From Methanosarcinaceae archaeon (GTDB lineage Archaea > Halobacteriota > Methanosarcinia > Methanosarcinales > Methanosarcinaceae): DNA of 6,322 nt. The position numbers and the translations under genes were made by a program. The notes under the pieces are model-generated. The model searched no databases, had not been told where the DNA came from, and worked only from the letters and a program-made list of their open reading frames with translations. The DNA is taken from NCBI GenBank assembly GCA_020793555.1, contig DQIO01000183.1, forward strand, positions 1-6,322, in the 5' to 3' direction. Of the stretch, positions 4,509-6,322 are shown piece by piece. Numbering within the stretch: position 1 is the first letter of the stretch; each line of letters begins with the position of its first letter.

Positions 4509-6059
4509 TCATGCAAATGAACAAATATTCATTTGAACTCCACACGTTTTAGGTTTATTAACCATTTTACGAGCACGCAGTTTACATCTCCGTACATCGA
4601 AATACTCTTTGTCAATATAGGGATTTCTATCAAGTTTGAGACATCTATGTCTAACAATCTTTGTATCTGATAAGAGTTTTAGTTTATTCTTTTTCGTAGA
4701 AAATACCCAGTTCCGAGTCCCTTCATGATGCCAGTACTTCCTGACTACCCATGACCTGGACTTTCGGGGATGTCTCCTCTTTGCCCATCTCCACAACATA
4801 TTCCAGACTATATGGTCCAGTTTGTTGAATGTCTCTTTGGACACTACTGATTGATGGTAATTTGTCCATCCAGTAATAACAGGGTTGAGAGCATCAATGA
4901 GGTTTTCCTGTTTCCATGCCTTACCTTTTTTGACAATGTCGCTGATTTTTTGTGTGACATTACCAATCGATTTCTTGGAAGGCTTGATAAGCAGTTTCCC
5001 CTTGTATTTTCTGAAATTCCAACCTAAAAAGTCAAAACCCTTGTCTATATGAGTAATCAGAGTTTTCTCCATTGATAGTTCCAGACCTCTTTCCATCAGG
5101 AACACTTCAATTAATTCCTTAATTTCCTTAGCAGTCTCCTCTGAACCAGCAGTCACGATAAAATCGTCAGCATATCTTAAGAAATTGACTTTCTTTGGAT
5201 TGCGACTCTTCCATCTTTTCCCTGAATAGTACTTATTTGCAATTGTACGTTCAATTCCATCTAAGGTCATATTAGCCAGGATTGGAGATATTATACCTCC
5301 CTGTGGTGTACCTGCTTTGGTAGGATTCAGATGATGTTTGTATACAAAACCTGCTTTGAGAAATTGATTTAGAATCGATTTGTCCATTGGGATGTTGTCC
5401 TGTAACCAGTCATGGTTGATGTTGTCAAAACAACCCTTAATATCTCCTTCCAGTATCCACTGAGCAGAATTTCTTCTACTTAGACAGGTAAAAGCTTGCG
5501 CACATGCATCCTGTGCACTTCGGAATTTCCGAAAGCCAAAGGAAGCAATATCAGCAGTGGCTTCTGCAACAGGGTCTAATGCAAGGGCATATAATGCCTG
5601 CATGGCCCTGTCATACATGGTCGGGATGCCTAAGGGTCGTTTCTTCTTCTTACCAGGTTTGTCAATGAAAACTCTTTTCAAGGGTTTTGCTTTGTAACTC
5701 TCATTAGATAAATTAAGAGCGGCATTCATTTTGGCTTTGGGTGTTAACCACTTTTCGCCGTCAATTCCTGCTGTTCTTTTACCCTTATTCTGACATATTG
5801 TTCTTACTGCTAACGATTTAGCATAGAACGAGTTGGTTAACAAATATTGTAGTCTCTTTACTAATTGCCATTTTCTTTCTAAAACTGCTTTTGTAATTCT
5901 GGTTTGTAGCCTGTTAATATTTTGAATGACCTTTTTCCAATCGATATTTTTCCATTGGGTTTTTGGTCTTATATCTGCAAGTCTCTCGCTTTTGGGCGTC
6001 GTTGAATTACTTACATTCACAGGTTTACCTCCGTTCATACAATGAAACACCGTTGGCAA
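4509..6059 (-). CDS. ltrA: Group II intron reverse transcriptase/maturase
   Basis: The product is 516 residues. Visible in order are the N-terminal basic region, the RT0/RT1 area (NKGKRTAGIDG, 91-101), RT2 (KRPLGIPTMYDRAMQ, 140-154), RT3 (EGDIKGCFD, 204-212, catalytic D206), RT4 (GTPQGGIISPILANM, 250-264), RT5 (RYADDFIV, 295-302, catalytic D298 and D299), RT6/7 (ELSMEKT and FDFLGW) and the maturase domain X (LNPVITGWTNYH, 391-402). The enzyme helps the intron RNA fold and splice and copies it into DNA during mobility. The protein ends soon after RNPYIDKEYF without the cysteine-containing HNH nuclease that many relatives carry, so target DNA would be primed without its own nuclease. ATG 6059 opens the frame, but GTG 6020 with GGAGG 7 nt upstream (6028-6032) is a stronger start and gives about 503 residues. 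All catalytic residues are present, so it may be active. Confidence 0.93.
   Translation of the reverse strand: MPTVFHCMNGGKPVNVSNSTTPKSERLADIRPKTQWKNIDWKKVIQNINRLQTRITKAVLERKWQLVKRLQYLLTNSFYAKSLAVRTICQNKGKRTAGIDGEKWLTPKAKMNAALNLSNESYKAKPLKRVFIDKPGKKKKRPLGIPTMYDRAMQALYALALDPVAEATADIASFGFRKFRSAQDACAQAFTCLSRRNSAQWILEGDIKGCFDNINHDWLQDNIPMDKSILNQFLKAGFVYKHHLNPTKAGTPQGGIISPILANMTLDGIERTIANKYYSGKRWKSRNPKKVNFLRYADDFIVTAGSEETAKEIKELIEVFLMERGLELSMEKTLITHIDKGFDFLGWNFRKYKGKLLIKPSKKSIGNVTQKISDIVKKGKAWKQENLIDALNPVITGWTNYHQSVVSKETFNKLDHIVWNMLWRWAKRRHPRKSRSWVVRKYWHHEGTRNWVFSTKKNKLKLLSDTKIVRHRCLKLDRNPYIDKEYFDVRRCKLRARKMVNKPKTCGVQMNICSFA
6028..6032 (-). promoter_or_regulatory. Strong ribosome binding site inside the annotated RT frame
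   Basis: Minus-strand GGAGG lies 7 nt before GTG 6020-6018, residue 14 of the long frame. It suggests that translation starts at this GTG, and that the first 13 codons, MPTVFHCMNGGKP, belong to the ribozyme leader. Confidence 0.5.
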
Positions 6060-6161
6060 GTCTGCACCCTTTCAGGTTGAGGCAAAGTTTGAACCTCTAT
6101 CCAGTCCATTACAGACTGACATTCGCTTTTTACCGTTTCCGCTACCCCCTGAGCCATCGTC

Positions 6162-6175
6162 AGCCCTTGCGGGCT
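6162..6175 (-). ncRNA. GNRA-capped stem in intron domain I
   Basis: Minus-strand AGCCC-GCAA-GGGCT is a perfect 5-bp stem with a GNRA tetraloop. Such loops make tertiary contacts in domain I of group II introns. It supports placing the intron's structured leader here. Confidence 0.5.
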
Positions 6176-6221
6176 TCCTACCCATATGTATTGGGAACTC
6201 ATGGGGTTTACCAAGTTTCAC

Positions 6222-6322
6222 ATCTTAAATAATTTATAAATGCCTTAGAAGCCATCTGTAAGCCGAAAATCATTTGTCCATTCCCTATAATGTGCGGCGA
6301 GCCATTATAGTCTGATTCTATG
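6222..6322. other. Flank of the intron with TATA-like element and palindrome
   Basis: If the intron ends at 6221, these 101 bases are the other exon flank and would continue directly from the hairpin after the JAMM gene in the uninterrupted sequence. They contain TTTATAAAT (6233-6241), TATA-like on either strand, and a perfect 8-bp inverted repeat, CTATAATG (6285-6292) and CATTATAG (6303-6310), with a 10-nt loop. No gene is seen before the window ends. Part of this stretch could still belong to the intron. Confidence 0.4.

Larger units (their letters stand above)
4365..6221 (-). mobile_element. Group II intron (retroelement), about 1.86 kb
   Basis: The element runs on the minus strand from a candidate 5' end, GTGAAACTTGG (bases 6221 down to 6211), to a 3' end near 4365 that reads ...TTCTTAT. 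It holds a reverse transcriptase/maturase frame in the domain IV position, followed by a canonical domain V (4434-4401) and a domain VI hairpin. The 5' part includes a perfect AGCCC-GCAA-GGGCT stem with a GNRA tetraloop (6175-6162), as expected in domain I. Such introns splice as ribozymes and move by reverse transcription into DNA. The 5' leader from 6221 to the reading frame is only about 160-200 nt, shorter than the several hundred usual for domains I-III. Either part of domain I is missing or the true 5' end lies further right. The 3' end is accurate to a few bases. Confidence 0.82.

Noticed and set aside
5963..6232. 89-codon plus-strand frame across the intron leader
   Set aside because: It lies opposite the intron ribozyme leader and the N-terminus of the maturase, and resembles the spurious proteins often predicted in such leaders.

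Overview
The window most likely comes from an archaeon, probably a methanogen or ANME relative of the Methanosarcinales type. This is inferred from an uncharacterised biotin-synthase-like radical SAM protein next to a small JAMM peptidase, AT-rich TATA-like stretches before genes, GGTG-type or absent ribosome binding sites, a VapBC-like pair of archaeal style, and a bacterial-type group II intron of the kind common in these archaea. No 16S rRNA or other strong marker is present, so the placement is tentative.

Layout. Positions 1-548 contain no convincing gene: a palindromic repeat of short CGCAGATTTA-like units, a long-range 13-bp inverted repeat, a 9-bp inverted repeat, and a 25-nt tandem repeat just before a well-formed ribosome binding site. 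Positions 549-966 hold a broken radical SAM activase-like gene: one extra T shifts the frame after residue 39 and the 3' half is missing. Positions 1066-1754 encode an AbrB-type antitoxin and a PIN-domain toxin that overlap by four bases. A perfect 10-bp inverted repeat upstream is a strong candidate for their autoregulatory operator. Positions 1755-2364 are AT-rich and non-coding, with hairpins and a 13-bp inverted repeat bounding about 284 bp. A small three-helix membrane protein follows (2365-2661), then an open frame without a good start codon (2666-2902).

The most conserved-looking unit is 2905-4309: a 325-residue radical SAM enzyme with a C-terminal cysteine cluster, followed 25 nt later by a 133-residue JAMM/MPN+ metalloprotease. 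They are probably co-transcribed and may work in one pathway, for example protein or sulfur-carrier modification, but the substrate cannot be read from the sequence.

The right part is a group II intron on the minus strand, about 4365 to 6221. It carries a 516-residue reverse transcriptase/maturase with an intact YADD site and no C-terminal HNH nuclease. It is followed by a canonical 34-nt domain V and a domain VI hairpin. Its 3' boundary lies at the foot of a hairpin downstream of the JAMM gene. The 5' boundary is less certain because the leader is short. The last 100 bases hold an 8-bp palindrome and a TATA-like element but no gene.
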